Numbered from the stretch's first letter, positions 8,096 to 16,896 are shown. The stretch is 54,407 bases of DNA from JAEUNJ01 sp052035955 (GCA_052035955.1 JBPOHD010000071.1:1-54407); one strand, 5' to 3'. Numbers and translations are program-made. Notes: a model not told the origin generated them from the letters alone.

Positions 8096-8995
8096 TCACG
8101 CCGTGGTCCGTCGCCCGACGGCGACAGCCACCGCGGCGCGGAAATGGGCAAGCCGGCGGGGCGAGACCCGACCGGCTTCCGCCGCCTCTTTCACGGCACA
8201 GCCGGGCTCGGTGTCATGCCGGCAATCACGGAACCGGCAAAGCCCCAGGAAAGGGCGCAACTCGATGAAGGCGTGTTCTATCTCGCCCCAGGTCATATGC
8301 GCCAAACCGAACTCCTGCAGGCCGGGCGAGTCGATGATCATGGAATGCCCCGCCGTGCCTGGCAGTCCGTAGAGCCGGGCATGGGTGGTCGTGTGCTTGC
8401 CCGAGTCAAGCGCTGTCGAGACCTCGCGCGTTGCTGCTCCGGCACCGGGAACCAGGGCATTGATGAGGGTCGACTTCCCCATGCCGGATTGGCCCACCAG
8501 CACGGTGATCTGGCCCTCTAGATAGGACCGCAGGGCCTCCGCATGGTGGCGGGCCGACATCTCCAGAATCCGGTAGCCGAGGCGGGAAAAGATCGCCAGG
8601 CGTTCGCGCGCCGACGGCAGATTGGCCGCCAGGTCCACCTTGTTGAGCACGATCATGCCAAGCAAATGTTCGTGTTCCACGGCCGCGAGCGTCCGCGAGA
8701 TCAATTCGTCGGAGAATCCCGGTGCGGTGGCGACGACCAACACCACCTGGGTGGCATTCGCGGCGATGAGCTTCTGCTTCCAATCGTCGCTGCGATAGAG
8801 GATCGAACTGCGCGGCAGGTGGGACAGGATGCGCCCCTGGCCGGTGGAGGTTTGTTCCACTGAGACCCTGTCGCCGCAGGCGAATGGGCTCTTCTTCCCT
8901 CTTGGATGGCCCTCGAGCCGGCCGCCCTGGTCGAGTTCCACCTCGTAATGGCGCCCGAAAGCGGCGACGATCCTCCCCAGGGCGCTTGCCGTCAT
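8096..8995 (-). CDS. rsgA: Ribosome small subunit-dependent GTPase A
   Basis: RsgA (YjeQ) is a circularly permuted GTPase that checks late 30S subunit assembly. The 299-residue sequence has an N-terminal OB-fold (GDRVSVEQ), then the GTPase motifs in permuted order: G4 NKVD, G1 GQSGMGKSTLIN, G3 DSPGLQEF. A C-terminal zinc finger follows (CRFRDCRHDTEPGCAV). The ATG at 8995 fits the family N-terminus. It is the last gene of a minus-strand set M48 peptidase-phhB-rsgA with small gaps (48 and 39 nt), an arrangement familiar from betaproteobacteria, and is convergent with dctM. Confidence 0.95.
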   Translation of the reverse strand: MTASALGRIVAAFGRHYEVELDQGGRLEGHPRGKKSPFACGDRVSVEQTSTGQGRILSHLPRSSILYRSDDWKQKLIAANATQVVLVVATAPGFSDELISRTLAAVEHEHLLGMIVLNKVDLAANLPSARERLAIFSRLGYRILEMSARHHAEALRSYLEGQITVLVGQSGMGKSTLINALVPGAGAATREVSTALDSGKHTTTHARLYGLPGTAGHSMIIDSPGLQEFGLAHMTWGEIEHAFIELRPFLGLCRFRDCRHDTEPGCAVKEAAEAGRVSPRRLAHFRAAVAVAVGRRTTA

Positions 8996-9034
8996 CCCGG
9001 CGCCGCCCGCGTCAAACGTCCGCCATCGCCGGCG

Positions 9035-9370
9035 TCAGAGTCCAAACAGGGCATCGATCTTGGCCGCACAGATGAAGTCGTTCTCGGACAGGCCGCCAAT
9101 GGCGTGTGTGATGTAGGTGACGGTGCACTGGTTGTAGCCGACCGCGAGATCGGGATGGTGATCCTCCCGGTGGGAAATCCATGCCGTCGCATTCACGAAG
9201 GCCATGGTCTCGTGATAATTCGCAAATCGGTAAGTCCTGGCGATGGCGTTTCCTGAACGAGTCCAGCCAGGGACCTGCCGCATCATGTCAGTGACTTCGG
9301 CCTCGTTTAGCGGCGGTACTCCGCCCTCGCAGGGTTTGCATCTGCCTTTGGTCAGATCGCAACTGGTCAT
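9035..9370 (-). CDS. phhB: Pterin-4a-carbinolamine dehydratase
   Basis: This enzyme dehydrates 4a-hydroxytetrahydrobiopterin-type carbinolamines and recycles the pterin cofactor of aromatic amino acid hydroxylases. The 111-residue length and the signature ISHREDHHPDLAVGYNQCTV, with its catalytic histidines, are typical. No phenylalanine hydroxylase gene is in the window, so the substrate source is not shown; in many bacteria without one the protein is kept for other pterin chemistry. It lies between the M48 peptidase and rsgA on the same strand. Confidence 0.92.
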   Translation of the reverse strand: MTSCDLTKGRCKPCEGGVPPLNEAEVTDMMRQVPGWTRSGNAIARTYRFANYHETMAFVNATAWISHREDHHPDLAVGYNQCTVTYITHAIGGLSENDFICAAKIDALFGL

Positions 9371-9418
9371 GGCTTGGTCTCCTCGGGGGAAAGGTGCGCG
9401 TCCTGTCCGGATTTCCCG

Positions 9419-10729
9419 TTACGCGACGGCATCGACGCCGGCTTCACAACCGGACCGCGGACCGGCGTCCAGAGCCTCGAGGCGGGCCACGCGCAAGGCC
9501 GCCGGCGGATGGGAGTCGTAGAACATCGAATACAGCGGATCCGGTGTCAAGGTCGCCGCGTTGTCCCGGTAGAGACGGACAAGGCCTGCGATCAGATCCG
9601 TCGCGCTGGAATGGGCCGCGGCATATTTGTCGGCCTCGTACTCGTGGTGGCGGGACAGGGCGGAAAACAGGGGCGCGAGCGGAAACAGGAAAACCGGGAT
9701 GACCAGGGAGAAAAGTATCAGGGCCATGGCCGGGCTCTGCCCGCGCACGCCCAGGCCGCCATAGAACCAGGGTTGAACGATGAGCCAGCCCAGCAGGACT
9801 AGCAACAGGAATGCCGCAGCCGCGAGGACGGCGAACCTCTTCCAGACGTGTCGCAGGCGGAAGTGCCCGAGTTCGTGGGCAAGCACGGCTTCCACCTGAG
9901 GCGGCTCGAGGTGTGCCAGCAGGGTGTCGAAGAAAACGATCCGCCGTGCCCGTCCGAAGCCGGTGAAATAGGCGTTGCCATGGGAACTGCGCTTCGAGCC
10001 GTCCATCACGAACAGGCCGGACGCCGAGTAGCCGCACCGTTCGAGCAAGGCCGTGATGCGGGCCTGGAGTTCCCCGTTCTGCAAGGGCGTGAAGCGATTG
10101 AACAGAGGCGCGATCCAGATTGGATAAATCGCCATCGCGATCAAGTTGAAGGCCAGCCAGAAAATCCACAGATGGAGCCACCACTGGCTTCCGGGGCGCG
10201 CCATCAGCCACAGGACGGCCAACAGCAACGGTCCGCCGATGACGAACGTCAGCATCCAGGAAAGGACCATGTCATTGACGAAGACACGTCCGGTCGTTCG
10301 GTTGAATCCGTAGCGGGTCTCCAGCCTGAAGGTCGCGTAGTACGAAAAAGGCAGGCCGACGAGAAATCCGGTCAAGGCGACGCTGGCCACGAGGGCCAGG
10401 CCGTGGCCATATCCGCTTTCCGGGAACCATCGGAGCCAGAATCCGTTCAATCCATTGAGGAGCCCGCCGTAGGTCAGGGCGAGCAGGAGACCCGTGTCGG
10501 CCAATCGTTCCCCGAGGGCCAATTTGATCCGGTCCCGAGTGTAGTCGGCTGCGCGCTGGTGATCGGCTAACGATATCGTCGCCCCGAAAGCCGACGGTAC
10601 GGAATTGCGGTGCGCGGCGACGTGGCTCAACTGGCGGCCGGCGAGCCAGAAGCGAGCCATGAGCGTTGCCGAAAGGACGGCGAGGAATACGGCGGCGAAG
10701 GAGAGGGCGGCTGCAGCCTGGGCACTCAT
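9419..10729 (-). CDS. Membrane M48 zinc metallopeptidase, Ste24/CAAX-prenyl-protease type
   Basis: A 436-residue inner-membrane peptidase. Hydrophobic segments flank the zinc site HELGH (in AVLAHELGHFRLRH), and the third zinc ligand is in HHEYEADKYAA further on. The N-terminal membrane part and the NDMVLSWMLTFVIGG region resemble Ste24-type M48 enzymes rather than short HtpX. Bacteria lack prenylated CAAX substrates, so the physiological role is probably membrane protein quality control; that is inference. It heads the group with phhB and rsgA and is divergent from orn, with 47 nt between the two starts. Confidence 0.9.
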   Translation of the reverse strand: MSAQAAAALSFAAVFLAVLSATLMARFWLAGRQLSHVAAHRNSVPSAFGATISLADHQRAADYTRDRIKLALGERLADTGLLLALTYGGLLNGLNGFWLRWFPESGYGHGLALVASVALTGFLVGLPFSYYATFRLETRYGFNRTTGRVFVNDMVLSWMLTFVIGGPLLLAVLWLMARPGSQWWLHLWIFWLAFNLIAMAIYPIWIAPLFNRFTPLQNGELQARITALLERCGYSASGLFVMDGSKRSSHGNAYFTGFGRARRIVFFDTLLAHLEPPQVEAVLAHELGHFRLRHVWKRFAVLAAAAFLLLVLLGWLIVQPWFYGGLGVRGQSPAMALILFSLVIPVFLFPLAPLFSALSRHHEYEADKYAAAHSSATDLIAGLVRLYRDNAATLTPDPLYSMFYDSHPPAALRVARLEALDAGPRSGCEAGVDAVA

Positions 10730-10776
10730 GGGTGGGATGGGCGTGTGCCAAAATATGGGTTTTCGGCGGAAAAATT

Positions 10777-11322
10777 ATGGCACAGGATCAGAACGCCCTT
10801 GTCTGGCTGGACATGGAAATGACGGGACTCGACCCGGACAACGACCGGGTGCTCGAGATTGCCATGGTCATCACCAACTCCAACCTGGAAACCATTGCCG
10901 AGAGTGCGGTCTGGGTGGTCCATCAGCCGGACGAGGTGCTGGACCGCATGGACGACTGGAACAAGAATACCCATGGCAAGTCAGGGCTCATCGGAAAGGT
11001 GAAGTCCTCGGCCCTTGCGGAGGCCGAGGTGGAGGCCCAATGCCTGGAATTCCTGAAGCGCCACGTCCCCCAGGGCAAGTCACCCATGTGCGGCAATTCC
11101 ATCTGCCAGGACCGCCGCTTCATGGCGCGCTGGATGCCGAAGCTGGAGGCGTATTTCCATTACCGCAACCTCGACGTGTCCACGCTCAAGGAATTGTGCA
11201 AGCGATGGAAACCGGATGTGGCGAAGGGCGTCACCAAGCACGGCAAGCACGAGGCGCTTGCCGACATCCACGAGTCCATCGAGGAACTCAAGTATTACCG
11301 GGAGCACTTCCTGAAACTGTGA
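10777..11322 (+). CDS. orn: Oligoribonuclease
   Basis: Orn is a 3'-5' exoribonuclease that degrades dinucleotides and very short RNAs, including pGpG from c-di-GMP turnover. The 181-residue sequence shows the DEDDh motifs: VWLDMEMTGLD near the start (D and E), an Asp in ICQDRRFM, and HEALADIHESIEEL with the final His and Asp. The open frame extends upstream to 10666, overlapping the divergent peptidase, but MAQDQNALVWLDMEM is the known family N-terminus. The 3' end overlaps the convergent glycosyltransferase gene by 35 bases. Confidence 0.95.
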   Translation: MAQDQNALVWLDMEMTGLDPDNDRVLEIAMVITNSNLETIAESAVWVVHQPDEVLDRMDDWNKNTHGKSGLIGKVKSSALAEAEVEAQCLEFLKRHVPQGKSPMCGNSICQDRRFMARWMPKLEAYFHYRNLDVSTLKELCKRWKPDVAKGVTKHGKHEALADIHESIEELKYYREHFLKL

Positions 11323-12883
11323 GCCCTTCCCGGCGATAGAGTCGCCAGCGCTCCGACTTGTCGCTCGGCCGGCTGCCTTCCCAGACCTGGGTCCAGCCTT
11401 CCGGCGCCCGACTCTTGGCCGAGCCCTGGACCAGCAGCCAGCGACACTGGCGTTCCGCATTGGCACTTGTCCTGATGCCCGCGAAATAATCGAGCGAGGC
11501 GCGTTGCGCGGCGCCAAGATCGCGGCGGGCGATGCAGCCGTGGTCCCGTGGCAGGGCCCGCTGCAGTGATGCAGCCACCGGGCGATAGGTCTTTCCGTAA
11601 TCGATCCAGGGCAGCCAGAGGGCGTTGACCAGCAGCCACATGGTGACGACGCCCAGACCCCAATGGGTGGCCGCCCGCCAGGGGGAGCGAGGCAGGCGAA
11701 GGACGGCCAGCCAGGCAATCGTCACCGCCGATGCCATGACGAGGGCCGGTATCGACGCGTTCGCCACGAAACCGGGCTCCAGCTTGGCAAAGTTTCGTGC
11801 GACCTGCCCTGGCCAGCCCGTGAGCATTGCAATGCCGCCAAGCCAGATGAGGCCGGCAACCAAGGTGAAGGTCATCGTGCCGAACCAGTCGAAGGCATTC
11901 GCCGCGCCCCGGCGCATCCGACCTGCGCCATCGGCTGCCAACAGGACCAGCGGTACAAACAGGGGTAGGGCCAGCAGGGGACGATCGTCGCCGGCCAGCC
12001 AGAGGGCCAGGGAGACCGCGGCACCCACCAGCGGAATCAGGGTTTCCTTCCGGTGCAATTGCCGGCGTTGTAGCCAGAGCCCCCAAACGGCCAGTGGGAG
12101 AACGGGCCAGGCGAACCAGGCGAGGAGTTGCGCGTGCCCGCGGCTGGGCCCGCCATCGGCAAACAAGCCCGTCAATTCGGATCGCCACCAAGCCGCCAGG
12201 AACGATGGCGCCCGTTCGGCGAGGAGCAGGGGCCAGGCCCCGCCGGCCACGGCGGCGATCGCCAGGGCCACCGCTGCCATGGCCCACTGCCGGCGCAGCA
12301 ACGGCACCAGCAGGAGCCAGACGACCGGGAGCGGGCCGTCCAGGCCGCCGGCAAGGAAACTTGCCGCGATCGAAGCGCCGAGGACACCGCCCGCTGGCAC
12401 GCCACCGCGCAATGCCACGCTCCAGTAAGCCGCCGCGTGAGTGGCCACCACCAGGTTCGCCGGTTGGGCCTCGTGCAGGGGAACCAGCCAGCCCAGGCAG
12501 CCGACCAGGATCAAAGGTGCTGCCAAGCCTGCCTCCCGCCCCAACCAGCGTCGGGCGGTGCCCGACACAAGCAACAGGGTCAGGGCCCCCAGGAGGGGAG
12601 AGGCCAGGCGGGCACCGTCGTGAAACGGGACCAGCCATTGCAACAGCCAACCGGTGACGGCCGCCAACCAATGGAACAGCGGGGCCGCCCCCGGCCATTC
12701 CTCGCCGGCCAAACGTGGAACGAGGCCAAGACCATCGCTCAGGAAATTCCACGCTATTCCGAGGTTGACGGCGTCGTCCGTCTTCCACGGATCATGTCCG
12801 ACCGCGCCGGTGACCAGGAAGACGGCACAGGTCAACCAGAGGGGCCAGCCGAACAGGGGCAAGGCCGATGTCGAACGGGCCAC
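11288..12883 (-). CDS. Polytopic membrane glycosyltransferase-like protein (GT39/ArnT type)
   Basis: A 531-residue protein with about ten to twelve hydrophobic segments. Its N-terminal loop (GHDPWKTDDAVNLGIAWNFL) carries the acidic motif after the first helix that is typical of GT-C enzymes such as ArnT and PMT-family dolichyl/polyprenyl-phosphate sugar transferases. The likely role is moving a sugar from a lipid carrier onto a periplasmic acceptor; donor and acceptor are unknown. The start is GTG with no clear ribosome site. No lipid A or O-antigen genes are adjacent. It is downstream of rpmE and its terminator and runs convergent to orn, overlapping it by 35 bases. Confidence 0.7.
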   Translation of the reverse strand: MARSTSALPLFGWPLWLTCAVFLVTGAVGHDPWKTDDAVNLGIAWNFLSDGLGLVPRLAGEEWPGAAPLFHWLAAVTGWLLQWLVPFHDGARLASPLLGALTLLLVSGTARRWLGREAGLAAPLILVGCLGWLVPLHEAQPANLVVATHAAAYWSVALRGGVPAGGVLGASIAASFLAGGLDGPLPVVWLLLVPLLRRQWAMAAVALAIAAVAGGAWPLLLAERAPSFLAAWWRSELTGLFADGGPSRGHAQLLAWFAWPVLPLAVWGLWLQRRQLHRKETLIPLVGAAVSLALWLAGDDRPLLALPLFVPLVLLAADGAGRMRRGAANAFDWFGTMTFTLVAGLIWLGGIAMLTGWPGQVARNFAKLEPGFVANASIPALVMASAVTIAWLAVLRLPRSPWRAATHWGLGVVTMWLLVNALWLPWIDYGKTYRPVAASLQRALPRDHGCIARRDLGAAQRASLDYFAGIRTSANAERQCRWLLVQGSAKSRAPEGWTQVWEGSRPSDKSERWRLYRREGLTVSGSAPGNT

Positions 12884-12913
12884 GGGTCAGGGAGACGGTC
12901 GGCTAGGCAAGAA

Positions 12914-12941
12914 AACAAAAAAGGCAGCCGAAGCTGCCTTT
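12914..12941 (-). terminator. Rho-independent terminator of rpmE
   Basis: Read on the minus strand, aaaggcagc-ttcg-gctgccttt forms a 9-bp stem with a stable UUCG tetraloop (12920-12941), followed by a T-rich tail (12914-12919). It lies 18 nt after the rpmE stop. Confidence 0.93.
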
Positions 12942-12959
12942 CCCGGTTGCGCGCCCAGA

Positions 12960-13172
12960 TCAGGCACCGGCGCGCTTGCCGTACTTCTGGCGGAAACGTT
13001 CGACGCGGCCAGCCGTGTCCACGATCTTCTGCTTGCCCGTGTAGAACGGATGGCAGGAGGAGCAGACTTCGATATGCAGCGGCTTGACATTCGTGGAGCG
13101 GGTCTTGAAGGTGTTGCCGCAACTGCACGTCACATCGATTTCCGCGTACTTGGGGTGAATGCCTTCTTTCAT
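12960..13172 (-). CDS. rpmE: 50S ribosomal protein L31, zinc-binding form
   Basis: L31 bridges the 50S and 30S subunits. The 70-residue protein MKEGIHPKYAEIDVTCSCG... has the four zinc-ligand cysteines (C16, C18, C37, C40), marking the C+ form that depends on zinc supply. The frame is open 87 nt upstream, but ATG 13172 has gaggagt 7-8 nt before it and gives the family N-terminus. It is flanked by its own sigma-70 type promoter and terminator, so it is transcribed alone. Confidence 0.97.
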   Translation of the reverse strand: MKEGIHPKYAEIDVTCSCGNTFKTRSTNVKPLHIEVCSSCHPFYTGKQKIVDTAGRVERFRQKYGKRAGA

Positions 13173-13230
13173 GTCGGACTCCTCTGGGGTCTGGCGGCCC
13201 GTGAGAGTGGCGGACCTGGAAAAGCCGGGC

Positions 13231-13259
13231 ATTATCCGGGAAATCGCCGTTGCTGGCAA
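13231..13259 (-). promoter_or_regulatory. Sigma-70 type promoter of rpmE
   Basis: On the minus strand ttgcca (13254-13259) and gataat (13231-13236) are 17 nt apart, about 60 nt before the rpmE start. Confidence 0.7.
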
Positions 13260-13336
13260 GCACCTATACGAGATCTGCGCCGTCGCCGATGGATTTCGAC
13301 CCTTCAGGGGCCAGATCGCGGCGCCAGGCGCGTCCG

Positions 13337-13822
13337 TCAGCGCGCTTCGGCGAGTTCCTGGCTCGAGCGCAGGGCCGGCGGTTCGGACCGGGCGCAGTTC
13401 TCCAGCAGGTAGATGCGGCCGTCCCGTTCGCAGGCCACCCTGGCCGTCCGAGCCTCCTCCCGGGTTCCGGGATCACGGACAGTCGCGGCCGGCCTTTGCG
13501 GACGGGCGGGCTGGGAGCGGGGCGGTGGCGCCATCGAAGGGCCGGTGGCCATGGCGGGTCGCGGCGTTGCCGCCCCGGGGGGCTTCTTCGTCCTGTTCGC
13601 TCTCGGGGGCGCTTTGCGGTGTCTCTCCTTGACCGCCATCTTCTTCGCGGCCGGCTTGGCAGCCGCATGGAGTCGCGCCTTGCGTGGTGCGGCGTCGGCG
13701 GGGGTGGGCAAGGTGAAAGGCAGAATAAGGAAGGCGAAGCCTACGAGCGTCGCAGCCAAGCCGGGCCGGGCAGGGGGCATTGTCAGGCGCATGGCGAGTT
13801 CCGGATGAGCAGGTCGAATCAT
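13337..13822 (-). CDS. Hypothetical secreted basic Ala/Pro-rich protein
   Basis: I do not recognise this 161-residue protein. It has a signal-peptide-like N-terminus (hydrophobic stretch ATLVGFAFLILPFTL, likely cut after PADA), then a low-complexity region rich in Ala, Lys, Arg and Pro (for example PRKARLHAAAKPAAKKMAVK), and a short ordered-looking end (VACERDGRIYLLENCARSE) with two cysteines. Of several possible starts, ATG 13822 has aggggag 5 nt before it; ATG 13840 and 13792 remain possible. It stands alone on the minus strand between rpmE and the gap before rho. Codon use resembles neighbouring genes, so it is probably real. Confidence 0.55.
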   Translation of the reverse strand: MIRPAHPELAMRLTMPPARPGLAATLVGFAFLILPFTLPTPADAAPRKARLHAAAKPAAKKMAVKERHRKAPPRANRTKKPPGAATPRPAMATGPSMAPPPRSQPARPQRPAATVRDPGTREEARTARVACERDGRIYLLENCARSEPPALRSSQELAEAR

Positions 13823-14556
13823 CATGCTCCCCTGTCGCATATTCGAAGCGACGAAAAACCGCCGCCTGCGGGAACTGTTCCGCGCTTTCCCAGACTCTAG
13901 ATCACCCAGAAGTCAGCCATGTCGCATGGCGAGCGCCTGATAGAGGACAATGAACTGCATGCAGCCCCGGGCGCATTCCCATTCGAGTGGCAGTGATCGG
14001 GTTCCCCTCGCGTTGCCGCCAGTGATCGGGTCGCCTGCCGTCGCGGACAGGCGGTGGCATGGCACTGGCGGCGGGGGCCTCGAATACCGGGATATCCAGG
14101 ACAACCCCGTCCATCCCGTTCGCGAATGTGGCGATGCCGCCCAGATTTTCGTCGCTCGGTGCCATCGCATACATGCAGCGATTGATTCCGTCTCGGCCTT
14201 GGGAGTGCCGTCGACGGTGGAACCGCCCGGAATAATGCGATCCCCGGACCTTCTGGAATCGGGTAATGCCTGGTCGCCTGAATGGACAACGCTCCGTCGC
14301 CATCGCTCCAAACCACTTCATCGTCCCCTTCGAGATCGAAGTGGCGATTCGCGGGCCGCGGGCAGGGATTCTCCATTGGTATTGATGCGGCCATTGTCTG
14401 CGACGCTGGCGATCTGTTCTTCGAATGGTGCTGCTCGCAAGGCGCCGCCGGCTACCGCTTTTTGGATGGAAATGGGCTTCTCGAGCATTGGCGCGAATCG
14501 GCATGTTCGCGCTCCGGACAAGACCAGAAAATGACGAATACCGAATTTGTTCGGGG
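13823..14556. other. Stretch without an intact recognisable gene; possible decayed minus-strand CDS
   Basis: About 0.7 kb between the small secreted protein and the rho terminator. No frame gives a convincing protein. On the minus strand, three frames in turn hold protein-like stretches: about 14460-14370 (EEQIASVADNGRINTNGE), 14380-14200 (HFDLEGDDEVVWSDGDGALS) and 14190-14060 (MAPSDENLGGIATFANGMDG). That pattern suggests one frameshifted gene. A 12-base direct repeat cagtgatcgggt occurs at 13991 and 14020. I recognise no family. No tRNA or insertion-sequence ends are visible. Confidence 0.4.
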
Positions 14557-14586
14557 AAAAGCGCAGAGCCCCATCGGGATCTGCGC
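14557..14586 (-). terminator. Probable terminator downstream of rho
   Basis: On the minus strand gcgcaga / tctgcgc (14580-14586 with 14561-14567) forms a 7-bp stem with a 12-nt loop that can pair further, followed by tttt (14560-14557). It is 23 nt after the rho stop. Confidence 0.75.
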
Positions 14587-14609
14587 CTGTCATTGGCGAG
14601 AAGTCGTGT

Positions 14610-15869
14610 CTATCCGCGCCGCATGGCGTCGAAGAACTCGCCGTTGTTCTTAGTCGCCTTGACCTTGTCCAGCAGGAACTCCATGGCCTCCAGGTCGTCC
14701 ATGTTGTACAGAAGCTTGCGCAGGATCCACATCTTCTGCAGGACGTCCGGCTTGAGCAGGAGTTCCTCGCGACGGGTGCCCGAACGGTTCACGTTGATGG
14801 CCGGATAGATGCGCTTCTCCGCCATGCGCCGGTCGAGGTGGATTTCCATGTTGCCGGTGCCCTTGAATTCCTCGTAGATGACGTCGTCCATCCGGGAGCC
14901 GGTGTCGATGAGGGCCGTGGCGATGATGGTGAGTGAGCCGCCTTCCTCGATGTTTCGGGCGGCACCGAAGAAACGCTTGGGCTTTTGCAGCGCATTGGCA
15001 TCGACGCCACCGGTGAGTACCTTGCCGGAGGCCGGCTGGACGGTGTTGTAGGCGCGGGCCAGGCGCGTGATGGAGTCGAGCAGGATGACGACGTCGCGCT
15101 TGTGTTCGGTGAGGCGCTTGGCCTTTTCGATCACCATTTCGGCGACCTGCACATGGCGTGTTGCCGGTTCGTCGAAGGTGGAGGCGACCACCTCGCCGCG
15201 GACGGTCCGGGTCATCTCGGTTACTTCCTCCGGGCGCTCGTCGATCAGCAGGACGATCATCACCACATCGGGATGATTGGCCGTGATGGCGTGGGCAATG
15301 TGCTGCATCATGACCGTCTTGCCGCTCTTCGGGCTGGCCACCAGCAGACCCCGCTGGCCTTTGCCGATGGGGGCGATCATGTCGATGACCCGGCTGGTGA
15401 TGTTCTCCTCGGCCCGGATGTCTCGCTCGAGCTTGAGGTGGAGCGAGGGGTGCAGCGGCGTCAGGTTCTCGAAGAGGATTTTGCTCTTGCAGGCCTCGGG
15501 CGATTCGCCGTTGACCTTGTCCAGCTTGACGAGGGCAAAGTAGCGTTCGCCATCCTTCGGAGTTCGTATCTCGCCCTCGATGGTGTCGCCCGTATGCAAG
15601 TTGAAGCGCCGGATCTGGGAGGGGGACACGTATATGTCGTCGGTGCCCGCCAGGTAGGAAGTGTCGGGGGAGCGCAGGAAGCCGAACCCGTCTGGAAGCA
15701 CTTCCAGCGTGCCGTCCCCGAAGATGGCCTCGCCTTTCTTCGCCTGGTTCTTCAGAAGCGCGAAGATGAGTTCCTGTTTGCGCAGGCGGTTGGCGCCTTC
15801 GATCTGATTGACCGCCGCCATTTCCAGCAATTGGCTGACGTGGTGGGCTTTTAGCTCCGAGAGATGCAT
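14610..15869 (-). CDS. rho: Transcription termination factor Rho
   Basis: Rho is the hexameric RNA helicase that ends transcription at untranslated RNA. The 419 residues equal E. coli Rho. Visible: the N-terminal helical part (MHLSELKAHHVSQLLEM), the RNA-binding cold-shock-like domain (GFGFLRSPDTSYLAGTDDIY), Walker A (ASPKSGKTVMM), Walker B (VIVLLIDERPEEVTEM) and the Q/R-loop regions (DSITRLARAYN, SGKVLTGGVDANAL). ATG 15869 fits the family start; the frame is open six codons further. The trxA-rho gene pair on one strand is common in proteobacteria; here 151 nt separate them. Confidence 0.98.
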   Translation of the reverse strand: MHLSELKAHHVSQLLEMAAVNQIEGANRLRKQELIFALLKNQAKKGEAIFGDGTLEVLPDGFGFLRSPDTSYLAGTDDIYVSPSQIRRFNLHTGDTIEGEIRTPKDGERYFALVKLDKVNGESPEACKSKILFENLTPLHPSLHLKLERDIRAEENITSRVIDMIAPIGKGQRGLLVASPKSGKTVMMQHIAHAITANHPDVVMIVLLIDERPEEVTEMTRTVRGEVVASTFDEPATRHVQVAEMVIEKAKRLTEHKRDVVILLDSITRLARAYNTVQPASGKVLTGGVDANALQKPKRFFGAARNIEEGGSLTIIATALIDTGSRMDDVIYEEFKGTGNMEIHLDRRMAEKRIYPAINVNRSGTRREELLLKPDVLQKMWILRKLLYNMDDLEAMEFLLDKVKATKNNGEFFDAMRRG

Positions 15870-16020
15870 GGGGAACCTACGGGACAAGGGACGCCATGGG
15901 GGCGTCAGAGGGAAAGGAAGCGAACTGGGATGGTTGGGGAGGGACGGGACCTGCGGAATCCCGGATCCCGCCGCGGCTTAGCGCGTTTTGTTGCGGAATC
16001 CGGGGCGGAATGTAGCTTGA

Positions 16021-16347
16021 TCAGAGATTGCTGTCAATGAAGGCCGTGAGTTGGGACTTGGACAGGGCACCTACCTTGGTCGCCTCGACGCTGCCGCCCT
16101 TGAACAGCATCAGCGTGGGAATGCCGCGAATGCCGTATTCGCCCGGCGTCTTCTGGTTGTCGTCTATATTGAGCTTGGCCACTTTCAGCTTCCCGGCGTA
16201 TTCCTTCGCGACGTCGTCCAGGATAGGCGCGATCATCTTGCAAGGGCCGCACCATTCGGCCCAATAGTCGACCAGAACGGGTACCGTCGATTCCAGGACT
16301 TCGCTCTTGAACGTCGAATCGGTGACGTGTTGGATGTGTTCGCTCAT
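16021..16347 (-). CDS. trxA: Thioredoxin 1
   Basis: A 108-residue cytoplasmic protein-disulfide reductase with the active site WAEWCGPCKMIAP at about residues 29-41 and the cis-proline segment RGIPTLMLFKGG. It supplies electrons to ribonucleotide reductase, methionine sulfoxide reductase and others. The ORF is open 49 codons upstream, but the family N-terminus starts at MSEHIQHVTDSTF (ATG 16347). It is followed by rho on the same strand and is divergent from fdxA. Confidence 0.97.
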   Translation of the reverse strand: MSEHIQHVTDSTFKSEVLESTVPVLVDYWAEWCGPCKMIAPILDDVAKEYAGKLKVAKLNIDDNQKTPGEYGIRGIPTLMLFKGGSVEATKVGALSKSQLTAFIDSNL

Positions 16348-16446
16348 GGAGGCCTCTATACGGATTTGGAAATGCGCCGGCAGGCGGGCGCACGATGAAA
16401 CGGGCCGGGCCGGAAAGCGCCAGGCCCCAAGGGGATCAGTGGTCCA

Positions 16447-16455
16447 ATCGTAGCA
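16447..16455 (-). promoter_or_regulatory. Candidate extended -10 for trxA
   Basis: Minus-strand tgctacgat matches an extended -10 (TGnTAnnnT), preceded by a T-rich stretch and lying about 100 nt before the trxA start. No good -35 is seen. Confidence 0.35.
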
Positions 16456-16499
16456 AAAAATTCCACCGACCGGGGGGGTAGACCCTGCAAGCATGATGG

Positions 16500-16528
16500 T
16501 TGGAGATGCCGCCGGGGCATCCTATACT
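16500..16528 (+). promoter_or_regulatory. Sigma-70 type promoter of fdxA
   Basis: ttggag (16500-16505) and tatact (16523-16528) are separated by 17 nt; the fdxA start is 44 nt further on. Confidence 0.75.
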
Positions 16529-16572
16529 CCTCGGCCGGACCTTCCCCGAAGATGACCACAAGAGGGAACCAG

Positions 16573-16896
16573 ATGACCTACGTAGTGACGGAATCCTGCA
16601 TCAAGTGCAAATTCACCGATTGCGTCGACGTGTGCCCCGTCGACTGCTTTCGAGAGGGCCCCAATTTTCTTGTCATAGACCCGGACGAATGCATCGATTG
16701 CACCCTGTGCGTGGCGGAGTGCCCGGCCGAGGCCATTTTCGCCGAGGACGACGTGCCCGCCGATCAGAAGGGCTTCGTTCCCCTAAACGCGGAACTGGCC
16801 AGAATATGGCCACCCATCATAGAGCGCAAGGAACCGCCCGCCGACGCCGACCAATGGCTGGCGGTCAAGAACAAGAAGGAATTGCTGGAACGATAG
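16573..16896 (+). CDS. fdxA: 7Fe ferredoxin ([3Fe-4S][4Fe-4S]), FdxA/FdI type
   Basis: A 107-residue low-potential electron carrier very like Azotobacter ferredoxin I: YVVTESCIKCKFTDCVDVC near the start and DECIDCTLCVAECPAEAIF in the middle hold the cysteines for the two clusters, and the long C-terminal part (LNAELARIWPPIIERKEPPA) is also family-typical. ATG 16573 follows gaggg (16562-16566); the ATG at 16552 would add seven atypical residues. It has its own promoter and is divergent from trxA. The last 32 bases overlap the end of the convergent gene. Confidence 0.97.
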   Translation: MTYVVTESCIKCKFTDCVDVCPVDCFREGPNFLVIDPDECIDCTLCVAECPAEAIFAEDDVPADQKGFVPLNAELARIWPPIIERKEPPADADQWLAVKNKKELLER

